Positions 31,114 through 42,997 of a DNA stretch of 64,000 nt are shown piece by piece. The DNA comes from Cladophialophora immunda (taxonomy: Eukaryota > Ascomycota > Eurotiomycetes > Chaetothyriales > Herpotrichiellaceae), in assembly GCF_000835495.1 (NCBI RefSeq), contig NW_015622544.1, positions 2,260,855-2,324,854 of the forward strand, read 5' to 3'. The notes under the pieces were generated by a model, which worked only from the letters and a program-made list of their open reading frames with translations, made no database searches and was not told where the DNA came from. Positions within the stretch are counted from its first letter, which is position 1. Each line of letters opens with the position of its first letter. The position numbers and the translations under genes were made by a program.

Positions 31114-33459
31114 GTTGAATGGGATCGAGAGATCTTTGTTGCAGCTGAAGACTCTGCCGGCCTACGATATAGAGAGATAACCTGATGATGACGATGACGA
31201 TGCGATTGTTGCAGCGGAGATCGATCAGCTGAAGGAGGGACGAAGAGTGCCGAACGACGACTGTAGGGAGTTTATACCCTGATGAATGCGCTATGTTGAT
31301 TGCATCTTCCGTTGACGATGATGATGACGGAGAAGTCAGAGGTAATGATTCGGATTTTGTAGTGGTGATGGTGGTGATTGAGTGACTGTCTGCCGACCAC
31401 AGCGCTGCCGAACCCGCGCTTGACCGGCAGAGAGGATGCTGTCACTCATGTGTAGTAGAGTAGACGTGAATTTTGGAGTGCTTGCGCGCAATTGCGACTA
31501 ATGCGAGAGAAAATAGTTCGGTGCGCTCTATGACGGTGACTGCGGAGGTCATTGTGCATAGGGATTTAACCACGACATGCGCAGTCAGTCAGTTGTCACT
31601 CTGCCCTTTTGTGCCAGTTTTCCCAACACCCGAACAATACATTCATCTGCTCGTTTGCTTCCTGTCTCTTCTGCCTCCTCTTGCCTTCAATCTTCCATCC
31701 AATGAAACCTACACTGCAACGGGATTTGGAAGACGGCGTCGGTTGCTCCTGAAACCTGCATGCGTGACCAAACGGCAGACCTCACAGTTGTGCTTTGACT
31801 TATTTTCTGAAACATTCTGGATCGATCGCACAAAGCAAGAGGAGGGACTTATTCATACTCGAGCACATGTACCAGCTTACACTTCGAAATCAGCTTGAAG
31901 AAGGCATTCTCAGCGAGTAGTGGTCTTGCACCAAGTGTCGGCGGCGACGACCGATGTGAGCGACCTACCCACGCAATGCATTGCGGTTTGCGAGCACCCT
32001 CTCGCGACAGACTTATTGATGGCCACAGCGAGAATGACAGCGCTGATTGTTGATTATGAAGTTTCGACTCTGATTCTTGAGACTCGTCCACGGCGGCCGA
32101 CACCGATCTGTTCTCCCGGCCCAGCCATGCACATAGCACCGTCACACATCCAACGGGCCATCAAGAGGGCAATTTCTACCAACTGTGCCACGGAAAGCCA
32201 ATGCCGTCAGGCTGGAACCAAAGATCTTGGAAGCATATTAGCTCCCCGCTAAGCAGGGATGGCACGCGAGGATGGCCCATGCACAACAGTTCGCCTAATC
32301 TCTTTCCAGTCGTGCCAAGTTGTAAGATGGAGACATGAAAGGGGTCAAACTTCTGGGGCAGCTTCTATCACCATCCCTCTCTCCCACCTCGCCGGCAACC
32401 TCTGTTGTGCACACCCTTGGCTCCCTGCTCTTTGCATTTCCACCAAACTAAGGTTTTGGCCCTTCGGCATTGATATCTCTTGGCCAACGTCTGCGAGCTT
32501 TGTTTCAGGAAAATGTGCTTCTCCGAGGCATGACACTCGACTATTGCCATGTGGCTGAAATGCCCCTTTTCTCCGACCTGCTACGGAGGCCGTTGCTGCA
32601 CTCTGAGATTCAATTGTCTGTAACCGAACCAATCGACAGAGTCTTGCTTCATCGGCATTTACCACGATTTGTTCCTGAACGACGGCGATCGCTCCTGTCG
32701 CAAGGAACTTTTTCTACTTCAGTTTTGGTCAAGATATAGGCCCTACCCGGCCATGGCGCTATATCTGGAAAACCTCAGAACTATTCCGTTTCCAGCACCT
32801 TCTTATTTTACACCATCTATTCATTTGTCAGTTGTTCGCTTGCCAGGTTGAAGACCCACTCCACCTGGCCACCCTCAAACGCACCGGCTCCGACCATCTG
32901 GACACGATCGGTCGACCATAACATCACCCAACCCAGCCAAGGTCCGAAATGATTCCATATCAAAGAATTAACCGACATTTGGCCCTGAAGAAAGGAAGCA
33001 TAGGCACTGTGCGTGCTAGATTAAACATGCGGACAAGGTATCGCTCCCGCTGAGGCAGGCAGGTAAGGGGAAATGGCGCTCGCCTGCCTCGAACTTATCC
33101 CTGTGAATTCCAGAAAACGTGGTTGGGCCTTGTTTGGACCAAACCTTGCTGTCCCGCCAAGGCAATAGCAATGCATAAGGCGCGCCGAACGCAATTTCAG
33201 GAGCAGTTGGGCTGAGTTGAGCCGCTTCGCCGATCGAACACCGTCCAGGGAGTCCTCACATGGCCGTTGTTTCCGCGCTTCAACCGTCTTTCACTTCCTC
33301 TCTCTCACAATTCTTTCGTTTTCAGATTTCGTGAATCTGTGGCCTACAGCTTGCATTTGCTGAAGAGAACGAGGGCTCTTCTCAAAGGGGCCTCGTTGGA
33401 CCACTGACACACAGGACCTGCGAGAGATTTGGCTCAGTTCCGTCCAACGTGTGAGCACG
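31114..33459. other. 2.3-kb gene-free region
   Basis: No conserved coding frame is visible over 2.3 kb. The first part has a TATAAA on the minus strand (31271-31276) that suits the APH-kinase gene and GATGAC-type simple sequence near 31183-31204 and 31317-31330. The longest open frame (141 codons at 31473) shows no motif and unusual composition. The segment next to 33460 is pyrimidine-rich and probably the promoter and leader of the pepsin-fold gene. Confidence 0.5.
31271..31276 (-). promoter_or_regulatory. Putative TATA box of the APH-fold kinase gene
   Basis: TATAAA on the minus strand about 160 bp before the start codon at 31113. Sequence match only. Confidence 0.3.
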
Positions 33460-35163
33460 ATGTCGCTCTGCCATAATGGCGCCCCTCCGATGTTTCTGCC
33501 GTGGTCCAATGTCACCGTCACCACCGACCAAAAGGCCATCACCAGAGGAATTCAGATATCGATGGGAACACCGCCTCAGATAGTCTCCCTCAGACCAAGT
33601 ACCGCCGACGATAACCTATACGTCGTGAACAAAGCACAGTGCGCCCCTCAGTACAATGACTCGTGTATCGGCCAATTCGGCGGTGTCTTCGACTATTCAG
33701 CTTCAAAAAGCTTTGTCCAGGTCGCCGAAGGTCAATGGAACGGCACCGACCAAGGGAACCCCAGTCAATTATCCTTTGTGTATTTCAACGATCTCTTGAC
33801 CTTTGGGAATGCTTCAATCTATGGATTTCCTTCTAGCTACGACCAACCCGGTTATGGTGGTCAAGGTGTTATGCCTCTGGGATCCAGCTCGGACTTTCTG
33901 CGGGTTGCTGTGGAGAGTGGCGCTGTACCATCCACTGTGTTTGGGCTTTGGACCGGGTCTCGCTCTATCGACCATCCCGTGGACGGGTCTTTAGTCGTGG
34001 GCGGCTACGACACAACCCGGATCAATGGCACCTTGACGACTTTTAATTCCCTGGAACAGTGCGAAATGTGTGTCATTATTACCAGCCTTGCGTATGAAGA
34101 CGAAACCGGCTCGACAAATCTCTTCTCCAACTCGTCTCAATCTATTCAGATCAACCTTCAACCCTCAGAACGTGCACTGAATGTACCGCAGAATGTCTGG
34201 GAGAACTTCCAAAAAGCGACCAATGCTGTCTACAACGACTCATACCTAACATATCCATCGACTGCTGTGCCGACTGGTAATTTGGTCGTCACCCTGCAAA
34301 ACGGATACAAGACGACTATCCCTGCAGAGGAGCTTTTCTATTATCCTCGCGGGTACAATGACGACGGCCAATACACAGTCATCGACAACACCTACCAAAT
34401 CGCCACGCTTTTCAACACCACCAATGACGGCTACGTTCTAGATTGGGGAATTCCCTACATGACCATGAACTACGTGATTGCAGACTACAAGCGGTCTCAG
34501 TTCAAAATGGCCCCAGCAATCCGAACCGACTTTGAAAGCCAAGGTGGTGGCTACGTGCTTCAAGCGTCCTGTGATCCGGTGGTAAGTGCCACGGCATCAA
34601 CCACCACCAGCTCCACTAGCACGTCCACCGCAGGTCCAGTATCCAGTTCCGCATCGGCGTCCCACGGAAGCAGCAGCAAAAACATCGGCCCCATAGTGGG
34701 CGGCGTAGTAGGCGGAGTCCTTGGTCTGATTCTTATTGTTGGCGGCCTCGCACTACTCTTCTACCGCAGCCGGCGTCGCAGGAATGCTTCTGGGGCTCCA
34801 GGTGAACATGGCCAGCCCACTATGACTACGCCAATGATGGGTGACGCCAATGCGGCTCAGAACGGAGGATCAGCCGCAGACCGCTACTCACATTGGACGG
34901 CAATGTCACCAACAGAAGCCCGTAGCGAACTTGGGGGGAGTGAGAAAGTGAACGGAACGACCGCGAGTGTAAATCAATGGCTATCGAGTCAAGCCAGCGA
35001 TACCCAAACTGTTGTGAGCTCCAATTCTCCAAATCCCAACGTCGGTGCGGCCCTGGGATATAATATGGGCTCACCACAGACACCTTCATCGCATATGCAA
35101 CCGCAGATGGGGACGATGGACCGACCATTTGAAATGCCAGCTCAAACGTGGGATAGTCGATGA
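33460..35163 (+). CDS. Pepsin-fold (A1-like) membrane protein lacking catalytic Asp residues
   Basis: 567 residues from the ATG at 33460. Residues ~20-390 align by eye with a pepsin-type fold: QISMGTPPQIVSLRPSTADDNLYVV at the first lobe and DGYVLDWGIPYMTMNYVIAD close to the end of the second. The positions of the two catalytic DTG/DSG motifs read S-T-A (in PSTADDNLYV) and about PSERALNVP, so peptidase activity is unlikely. Many N-x-S/T sites indicate an extracellular domain. A Ser/Thr/Ala-rich stalk leads to a transmembrane helix at ~409-435 (GPIVGGVVGGVLGLILIVGG) and a basic stop-transfer YRSRRRR, then a ~130-residue cytosolic tail. No signal peptide is visible at this start, so an unplaced upstream exon is possible. 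Similar predicted A1-like membrane proteins are common in moulds. Confidence 0.8.
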   Translation: MSLCHNGAPPMFLPWSNVTVTTDQKAITRGIQISMGTPPQIVSLRPSTADDNLYVVNKAQCAPQYNDSCIGQFGGVFDYSASKSFVQVAEGQWNGTDQGNPSQLSFVYFNDLLTFGNASIYGFPSSYDQPGYGGQGVMPLGSSSDFLRVAVESGAVPSTVFGLWTGSRSIDHPVDGSLVVGGYDTTRINGTLTTFNSLEQCEMCVIITSLAYEDETGSTNLFSNSSQSIQINLQPSERALNVPQNVWENFQKATNAVYNDSYLTYPSTAVPTGNLVVTLQNGYKTTIPAEELFYYPRGYNDDGQYTVIDNTYQIATLFNTTNDGYVLDWGIPYMTMNYVIADYKRSQFKMAPAIRTDFESQGGGYVLQASCDPVVSATASTTTSSTSTSTAGPVSSSASASHGSSSKNIGPIVGGVVGGVLGLILIVGGLALLFYRSRRRRNASGAPGEHGQPTMTTPMMGDANAAQNGGSAADRYSHWTAMSPTEARSELGGSEKVNGTTASVNQWLSSQASDTQTVVSSNSPNPNVGAALGYNMGSPQTPSSHMQPQMGTMDRPFEMPAQTWDSR

Positions 35164-36843
35164 GAATCCGTCCTGTTCGCCTGGGCTGGCCCGACAGTAG
35201 TGAGCGCGCCTTGCTCGGGTTTCTTCGCCAGATGATATCTATGTACAATCCGAAGGAACGTCCCGCCCGCAAAATTGCGTTGCTATCCGGCAGGAGAGCA
35301 GCCGCGTCCCCCTTCTCAGCGTCGATCTTCGGTCACCCAATCACGCTCTAGACATCCCATATCTGTACACGTCCGAATCGACGTCTCACGATCTTATGAT
35401 ATGCAGCATTGATTCGCACTGTCATTCACTTTAACACATTTCGCGCGGTACTCGTCAATCGGCCTTAGTGGACAAGGCATTACTAACACCACCCGACTCG
35501 CATTTCTTTAGTGGGGCGAGATCCCTTCCTCCTCCTCCTGCTGCTGCTGCTGCTGAACACGCCTCCATTGTCAGGTCCAGGAAATACACCTTGATTTGTG
35601 GCATCCGAACGATAGGTGGATTTGTGATGCATTCCGACAGACAAAGCTCAGCACGTTCATTCCCCCTTGTCCATTTATGAGATTACCCCCTCTGCCTATA
35701 TATGTATTGCATATTGTTTGTTATATGGGTTGGTCTATGGAAGCTGGAGCCTACCTGCTACAAGCGGAATTTCTGGAACTGTTGCCCTGAACTGTGCCTG
35801 CCTTTTCCCCCCTTCTTTCATGTTTGGCATTACATATGAACTTATATATTACTAGCTTTCAGCGAGAATATTGGCGGAGGCCGAGTAAAATGCATCATCG
35901 TTTTGGATCGTGCGCCAACACCTAAGTCATCTGTTCTTTATACTCCGTTCCTCTTATAAGAAAGGGACTTATGCGCCGAGCCTGAGGCCGGGTTCTTGAT
36001 CCTACAAGCTAAGCTGCTTTCCAACCATTCACAGAAGGAAGAGACAATCGAGGACCGGTCCAGACACACTCTGCTTACCGAGGACACAATGCCAGCAACG
36101 TGTTGCTTTTCGCCCCCATGGGACGCCTTACATGAGGAGCCTTCATCATACGATTCGGCTCGTCACCAGAAGGTGGGAGATACGGCCCTTGCTTGATTCC
36201 TTCAGCGTTGAACCTCTCACCGACAAGCAGCTGTTGCTGTTGGACCCATCCATCGAACGCACCAGTCGACTTTTTCTAAACTACGACGTGGCGCAGATGC
36301 GGTTCTGACTCCCTGCAAAATGCACTAAAGAGCTGACGTTCAGGCCTTTTATCCAACTTGACGACACCAACCCCTAGATGCAAGCAATCAACCCGCCAGA
36401 ATCAACTAAAGGGTTCTCTTTCATTTGCAGCCCGTTCACAGGGGAGTGCTCAGCGACGGTTCTCGTTGCCCGTCAAGTTGTTGTGACCCAGAATATTACG
36501 AGGGAGAGCGAACCTCGGATTCCTCCTGCTCTAGTCGCGTTCCTGGGCCCATCACCGTACTTCTTCCCCGTTCCGCTGCTTACTTGTGGCACCAAAGGAG
36601 AAGTCGTCTCCACGAACCAATACTGGCCATCTAGCTGGTTAGTGCCTTTTTGGATTCGGATCGATAGCCCTCCGCACGAGTAGCCAGACGTGATTCGATA
36701 TCACAAATCTTGCAGTTGAGATATCATATAGCTGCGCTTCGGACAACACAGCTGCCAAAAGCTTACATCTACGCTGCGCTTTCTGCAATCTTTGGGAAGA
36801 CCACAGGCTTTGCCCCGCAAACTCCCAAGTAGATGCTGAAACC
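35164..36843. other. 1.7-kb gene-free region
   Basis: Nothing supportable as a gene. It contains a CTG/CTC-rich run near 35527-35556 and several small frames without recognisable content. It should include the 3' UTR of the pepsin-fold gene and the promoter of the P450 gene. Confidence 0.45.
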
Positions 36844-38789
36844 ATGTGGCGGATTATATCAGCCGTATTAGCACTGCTGACGGCGGGAGCTGCGTACTTT
36901 GTCAATCTGGTTTACAAGAAGCGAGCAGAACTCGATGGACTGGTGAGTGTCTCGCATCTCCTGATGCATCACCCGGCCACTCGCCATCTTCTGCGTTGAG
37001 GGGAGCGATATGGGTAACGCTGACGCCACGTCATCCAGCCACAACCGCCCATGGAAAGCCGATTCTGGGGTCACTTGAAGATTGCGGGCGATTGCAAGAA
37101 TCTCTTCCCTCCGAACTGTCACGTCCAGAACTGGGCAAACTACATCAGGAAGAAGTATGATTTGGGCGGTAAGTATTTGACTATTCAGTCTCAGCGTGCT
37201 GTGACCAGGCCCTAAGGTTGGGCGTTGCCGACGTCTCTTGATATCTGCATGTCTCGGTGCAAGCACTGATACCTTTCCAACTCACAGATATCTTTTACGT
37301 CGACTGGTGGCCACTGGGCCCTCGCTGGATGTTCATCGCCGACCCAGAACTCGCTTCCAAATTCTTGACGACCGGCCAATCGCTGCCGAAATCGCGACTC
37401 ACGACAAAATATCTGACAATGCTCCTGGGAGCCAACAACATGGTCGGCTTGGACGGTCAGGCCTGGAAATCCCTCCGATCCATCTTCAACCCAGGCTTCT
37501 CTGCAAGTCACCTGATCACTTTAGTCCCCTACGTGGTTGACTCCAGCCTCGTGTTCCTCGATTTGCTTCGTGAAAAGGCCCAGACCAATGAGCTGGTTGA
37601 ACTGGATCCTTTGTCAATAGGATTTGCCATTGATATTATAGGCAAAGTGGTCATGGACTCGGACTTTGACAGCCAGAAACGTCCGCATCCGATCGTCACG
37701 ACGTTTAGGAAACAAGTGCAGATGATGCCGAGTGCCGCCAGTATCGGACCGCTTGACGACATCAACCTCGTTCGTCCCATTCGTCTTTGGTGGAACGCAA
37801 AGAAACTCGACTCTCTGCTTGGTGCCGAGATTGACAAGAAGATCGCGGCTCGGAAGACCTCGCAAGACGCTGATATGGAAAAGCCAAGGAAAGACCGCAA
37901 GCGCTCGATCGTGGACCTTGCTCTTGACGCATACGAGAAGGAGGTCGCAGCGGGTGCCAAAGCCGGGGGAAGTGGTATGACGAGTTCGTTCCGCACAATG
38001 GCCATCGACAGCATCAAAACTTTCATCTTCGCGGGCCACGACACCACGAGCGCGACCATCTCATACACCATGTACCTCATCCATCTCCACAAGCACGTCT
38101 ACACCAAAATCATCGCGGAACTCGACTCGGTCTTCGGCCCCGAAGTCGAGGCATCCGAATTGGCCGAGCTCATCAAGTCTGACCCGCACAGCATCAACAA
38201 ACTGGAGTACCTTGGTGCTGTCATCAAAGAAGTCCTTCGACTCTTCCCGCCTGCGTCGACGATCCGCGAGTTGAAACGGCCCAGTGAACTCTCCCTCGCA
38301 AAGGAAAAGGTCATGATCGATCCGTCCACCGGCAAAGAATGTCCCCTGGTGGGGTTTGACTTGTGGCCCGTCGCGCACATGATTCATCGGAACGAGGCGT
38401 ATTTCCCAGAGCCATTGAAATTCATTCCCGAACGCTTCATCCCCTCTCAAACACCCTTCCCAGACTGCAAACTGCACACGCCGGCAGGAAAAGACGCGTG
38501 GCGCCCATTCGAAAAGGGTCCTCGGAATTGTATCGGCCAGGAACTCGCGATGATGGAGGCCAAAGTCGTCCTCGCCCTGGTGATTCGAGAGGTGGACTTC
38601 ACGGCAGAGTTCTATGGCAAGAAGATTGAGGAGGGAGATTGGAAGCCCGTCGAGACGAAGGACGAGTTCGCGGATGGGATAAGCGGGGAGCAGAGGATGA
38701 GCGTAGAGGGACACAAGCCGTATCAGGTGTTGCTGGGGGCTGCGAGGCCGAGGAACGGAATGAGTGGGAGATTAAGCTTGAGGAGGTGA
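36844..38789 (+). CDS. Cytochrome P450 monooxygenase
   Basis: Membrane-anchored heme monooxygenase, substrate unknown. Exons 36844-36942, 37039-37168 and 37288-38789; 576 residues. The N-terminal anchor is MWRIISAVLALLTAGAAYFV. The I-helix oxygen-activation motif is AGHDTTS (325-331), the K-helix ExxR is E391-V-L-R394, and the heme loop is FEKGPRNCIGQ with Cys491 as thiolate ligand. All key residues are intact. The late position of the Cys and the long C-terminal part fit the long-chain mould P450s; I cannot name the CYP family. Introns have GTGAGT and GTAAGT donors and preserve frame. No obvious co-pathway enzyme flanks it. Confidence 0.93.
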
Positions 38790-40084
38790 TGACGGAAAGG
38801 AAGAAAAATGGGATCCTGATGATGTGAATAGCAACAATAGAATGAGACATAAAATATCAACCTCCCGGATCTGGGTGTGCTTGTTGTGCTACTGTCAAAA
38901 AAAAAAAAAGGTGATTCTTTCGAGAGACTGATTGGGCATGGGATGTCCACATTGCCGAATTCGAGCTTACCGGAAGCAGGGCAGGCGAATGGGTCAAAGT
39001 GGACGACACTATTCCCTGACGAGACGCTCGGTGCATGTAGTAGCGAAGTGCTGAATGTTGTATTGTGCAACAAGGTTAGAAATGGTCATGGGCGGAAGTG
39101 ACGGGTAGATCGGAGTAGGCGGAGTACAGTGGACGATCACGGGGAACGCCCTGAATAGGACGGGAGGTCGATCTTATGCAACCGCGTCGATTCAGTCAGA
39201 GGGCGTGATGGCTTTATATCGGTTGGTCGCTGCCACTAGGCTCCTCTAGACGGAGGAAAGCGTGTGTCCACGTAGGCAGCCTTGACGTGGACTTTCTTGT
39301 ACGTACAGCCTTGTCTGCCCGCGAGGCTGAAAATACATGGTATAAACAAATGTCCGGCCGCGCCACGTGCCTTCTTCCATCAAAGTTTCCTTCTGCAACA
39401 TGTGAAGCTATGCATCCTTTACGCCATACCTTTCTTTCCGTCCCGTTCATTCATTCACTTGTCGTCCCAGTGTGAAGACGACGTTGCAGAGTGGCTCGGT
39501 GGCAGACGTTGTTTGTGTCTCCATCTATAGGCGTCATGTTGTTCTCGAGAGAAGCTCTGGGATACGTGGCAACAGCTGTGTATCAAGACATGGGAGCGGC
39601 CAAGGTCGTCTCTGGCTGAGTTCAAGCGTGGACGCTGTAATGGAGCATCTGGAGACTGAGAACATGTTGGGAGAAAATTGGTTGTCCCGCCACGTATTGC
39701 ATCCGCGACGAGCCTTCCTATCCGCCTTTTGAGACGTTTCATCACATGTCTGAATGAAGCTGCCTTTTCGACAAGGACCACGGCCGGGCCGAATTTTGCT
39801 TGGAAAGGGACAAGGGGCTTCGAAGAGATTCCATCCTTCTGATTGCAAAGCTTTGAGGCTGGAGGAATCGCTTCGGCTAGTGGGTGAGGAAGCTCCAAGG
39901 TCGACCTTCTTTCCAGAACAATGAGCTGCGACCAATCCTATGTTTGTGTATGCAGACAGAGCAAGAAAGCGACGAATAGTTTTCGTCGTCCAGGTAAATG
40001 AAAGGTCCTCCTATGAAGCTGGTCGTATTCTGACTTTTAGTTCCCAGTACAGCCAGAGACAGGATCCAGTGTCAAATCGTCTGA
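38790..40084. other. 1.3-kb gene-free region downstream of the P450
   Basis: It includes the P450 3' UTR and a 13-base A run (38897-38909). Frames on both strands are short and overlap without recognisable content. A CACGTG core without the CDEI flank is at 39364-39369. Confidence 0.45.
38897..38909 (+). repeat. A13 homopolymer
   Basis: Thirteen consecutive A bases about 110 bp beyond the P450 stop codon. It could be an assembly-sensitive homopolymer. Confidence 0.8.
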
Positions 40085-40960
40085 TTATGATGCCAATCCG
40101 TAGATCGCGGCCGGGGGTTTGAAAAGAGGCCCGATCTCCAAGAGGACTTTCGAGATGAGGTGCCGGCTTGTAACTATGACAGTATCTTGAGCTTCTTGAG
40201 CCTTAGGTGGCGCGATGAAATAGCCGCCTTTCATGGAAAGTATGCAATAGCGATACGTGAAGACGACGGCTACGGAGCTAACAGAACGATCAGCAGACAC
40301 TGAAGAAACGGCGGAGACAGGAGATCCCCCAAAGACGGAAGAGGCAGAGGGTCCAGCAACGACAGAGGATGTTGGAAAGCGGTGATATGAGCATGTCAAG
40401 CAACAACAATGCGCTAGTAAACGGACCATACCCCAAAAGGCGATCCTCAGGCCAAAATTGATCTAGCGTGTTCCACCCGATATGCAGGACTCCATCAAAC
40501 CACATCCAGTTCTGTCGAAGTACAGCGATGTATACTCTCCCTGACCCTCAAAGTGGTCCGCTTTTTCCGCCACGGCAGGTGGGACAGTATTTCCTTCAGG
40601 GCACTCGGCCGCACATGTAACCAAATGCGTCGAGCTGCAAGTTTCAAAATCAGATGATATCCGACATGTCACAAGCTGGAGTTATTGTTGTCCGGACGGA
40701 TCTGGCGGCCAGCAGGGTCTATACGTGCTCTCCTCCTCTGTCTACACGCCTCTGAGCAGGCTTTTGGCTGGAGAAATATTCTGCCACTGGTCCAGGACCC
40801 CTCCCAGCCCATCATGTGCCATGTTGATCCTGATCCCGGACACTCTCTAGCGGTAAGTTGGGAACCAAGTCGGGTGATCCGTACAATTCAACCATCTCCG
40901 CACATCATCGTCATGGTCCGGACGAGGCTCCAAACTACCTAGCCCTCATCCCTTTGACAT
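40085..40960 (-). pseudogene. Probable broken or many-exon gene for a Cys-rich membrane protein
   Basis: Protein-like segments follow one another on the minus strand in changing frames. About 40840-40720 reads ECPGSGSTWHMMGWEGSWTS and on to PKACSEAC. A CAG acceptor near 40682 opens LVTCRISSDFETCSS and CAAECPEGNTVPPAVAEKAD, continuing to GEYTSLYFDR near 40520. The next frame then carries NWMWFDGVLHIGWNTLDQFW and PEDRLLGYGPF. The step between these two frames has no splice signal and would be bridged by one added base. A third frame ends with GGYFIAPPKAQEAQDTVIVT and SKVLLEIGPLFKPPAAIYG before the stop at 40085. Cysteine spacing suggests an extracellular part before a membrane part. I do not recognise the family. 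A sequencing error, a missed intron or gene decay could explain the breaks. Confidence 0.4.
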
Positions 40961-41119
40961 CTATAATACAGATGCTCCCGCCTCGTGTTCTGTGGTCATT
41001 CACTTTCGGGCCATTCTCATCAGACAGCGTTTGCGAGAGACTCTGAAGGATCCTTCTACCATTTTTTTGCATTTCCACCACCACCATCTGTTCTTGACCG
41101 CAATCTAGCCAGCATCACA

Positions 41120-42202
41120 ATGGGCGGCAACCGTGCTCTCCACACAAACCCGTTCATTGTGAATGGCCGGACTGTGGACATCCACATCACCACCCGTGGT
41201 TCGGATTGGTACTGGGCGGTCATGTCGGTCATGGGCACGACCATGCTGGCCATAATGGCAGTCAGCTTCTTGAAGCCAGCCAGCAACCGCCTCTTCTACT
41301 ATATGCTCTCCCTCGCCGCCTTTGTGGCAATGGTCGAGCACTACAGCATGGCGTCGAACCTTGGCTGGGTGCCCATTGACGTCGAGTGGCGACGCAGCAG
41401 CCACCTGGTTGCGGGCGTCAACCGTCAGATCTGGTGGGTTCGCTACTGCGGCTGGTAAGTGAATGCCACTGAAAATGCCATGCCGCCAGAACCCCTCGGT
41501 TTTAACTCCTCTCAACAGGTTTCTGATCTGGCCGTTGTTGTCTGCCGCCATCCTGCTCGGCTCGGTTGTGCCAGGGATCAATGTCTTCTGGACCTGTTTC
41601 CTCAGCAGCTCGATGGCGATCCTGGCTGTGGTCGGGGCCGTGGTCCGCACGGACTACAAATGGGGTGAGATGATCTCCCTGAACCTATACCGAATTGCTC
41701 AAAAGGCAAGAGAAAAAGAGCCCCCCAAAACTAACCGTTCCGTCCCCAACAAATAGGCTACTACGGCTTCTGGATCTGGTGCTGGCTCCTGATCGGCTAC
41801 CAGCTGCTCTGGCTGCCGCGCCGGTTCGCGCTGGCGCTGGGCAAGGACGTGGCGTGGGCGCACCACCTCACCGCCGGCTGGGTGTGGATGCTCTGGATGC
41901 TGTACCCGGTGTGCTGGGGCGTGTCCGAGGGCGGCAACGTGATCCCGCCCGACTCCGAGTTCATCTTCTACGGCATCCTGGACTGCTGCCTCATCCCGAT
42001 CACGAGCGCCTTCTTCCTCTTCAGCCACTGGACCATCGACCCCGCGCGCCTGGGCCTGCGCATGCGGACCTACGACGACCCGCTCCACGTCCCCGGGGCG
42101 GACGGCGCGGAGAAAACGCCCGCCCCGGGAGGTCACACGGACGGCGTCACCGAGGCGAGCGGTCCCGTCACCGAGGGCGAGTTGCCCGCTACGGCTCCGT
42201 GA
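41120..42202 (+). CDS. Opsin-related seven-helix protein (Hsp30/Yro2/Mrh1 type) without retinal lysine
   Basis: Seven-transmembrane protein with the microbial rhodopsin fold. Exons 41120-41454, 41519-41664 and 41757-42202; 308 residues. Helix A begins near WYWAVMSVMGTTMLAIMAVS; helix C has WVRYCGWFLIWPLLSAAIL, equivalent to the RYADW segment of bacteriorhodopsin but with Gly at the proton-acceptor Asp position; helix F is AGWVWMLWMLYPVCWGVSEG; helix G is FYGILDCCLIPITSAFFLFS, where the Schiff-base lysine position is occupied by Ile. Thus it should not bind retinal covalently. This is typical of opsin-related proteins, which are linked to membrane stress and often to the plasma membrane. The third exon is notably GC-rich. 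Introns use GTAAGT and GTGAGA donors. Confidence 0.92.
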
Positions 42203-42997
42203 GGGAGTTGGGTAGGAGTCTGCCAATCGCGCCCCGAAAAAGGCCCTAGGATCTCAATGCGGGTGCTACTCGTGGCAGTCATGCCCGTGCTCGTGAGCGT
42301 ACAGGAGCGAATGGTGTGGTTATCTATGAAGGAATATACCCCATAAGCTGGAGAACGTGATCAAATCTTTTGAAGAGAGGAAAGGAAATGAATGGCCAGG
42401 AGGAGTAACCCCCCCCCCCCCGGAGCAGCATAATTGCGGATTGATGGCGGAATTCTTGATAGCCGGCAAGCTTTCATAGTCAAAGCGTAATAATGGTAAT
42501 ACCCTCTCGTCTTTCTTCTCCTTTGATTTCCCGTCCCGGCCCCGTTGTCGATGTCTCTTAGACATTCTCGAGCTATTCTTCGTGGCCAGCCACGCATTTG
42601 CTGTTCCATACCTGGCTTGAAACATCTGACTTGGCATAGCGTGCGATGCTGTGACACGATTTGATATCTCATGCCCACACCGCCTACCACAAACTGTGTC
42701 CTTCCATGTGTGTTACCCTTTCTCTTCCTGCGTAGATCAAGCCCAGGTGAAAGAATCCAGTCGAATGTCGTGGCGACTCGCTGAACCTCGCCCGCCCAAC
42801 TGGTTGCGATCCGGGTGTCGGGGCCCACTCTATTGGAAAATTCTAGCAAGTTGGTTCTATATAACTCCGTTCATTCTGTCCGCGATGACGATGTCCAAAC
42901 TCTATGATGCTTTTGTGTGTTGTGGGTTGTCTGTGTTTTTTCCATGTGCCACCCCTTTTACTCTCTCTCCCTCTTCTGTCGATGATGATACCCTCGT
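42203..42997. other. Convergent 3' spacer with a C13 run
   Basis: Eight hundred bases between the opsin-related gene and the fluoride exporter gene. Open frames here lack recognisable content. Confidence 0.45.
42409..42421 (+). repeat. C13 homopolymer
   Basis: Thirteen consecutive C bases in the convergent spacer, a likely site of length variation or sequencing error. Confidence 0.85.

Noticed and set aside
31473..31898. 141-codon open frame in the 2.3-kb gap
   Set aside because: No start context, composition or motif of a real protein; overlaps stop-rich sequence in all relatives of the frame.
41695..42249. 184- and 175-codon frames on both strands over the last opsin exon
   Set aside because: GC-rich shadow frames; the spliced opsin-related protein explains this sequence fully.
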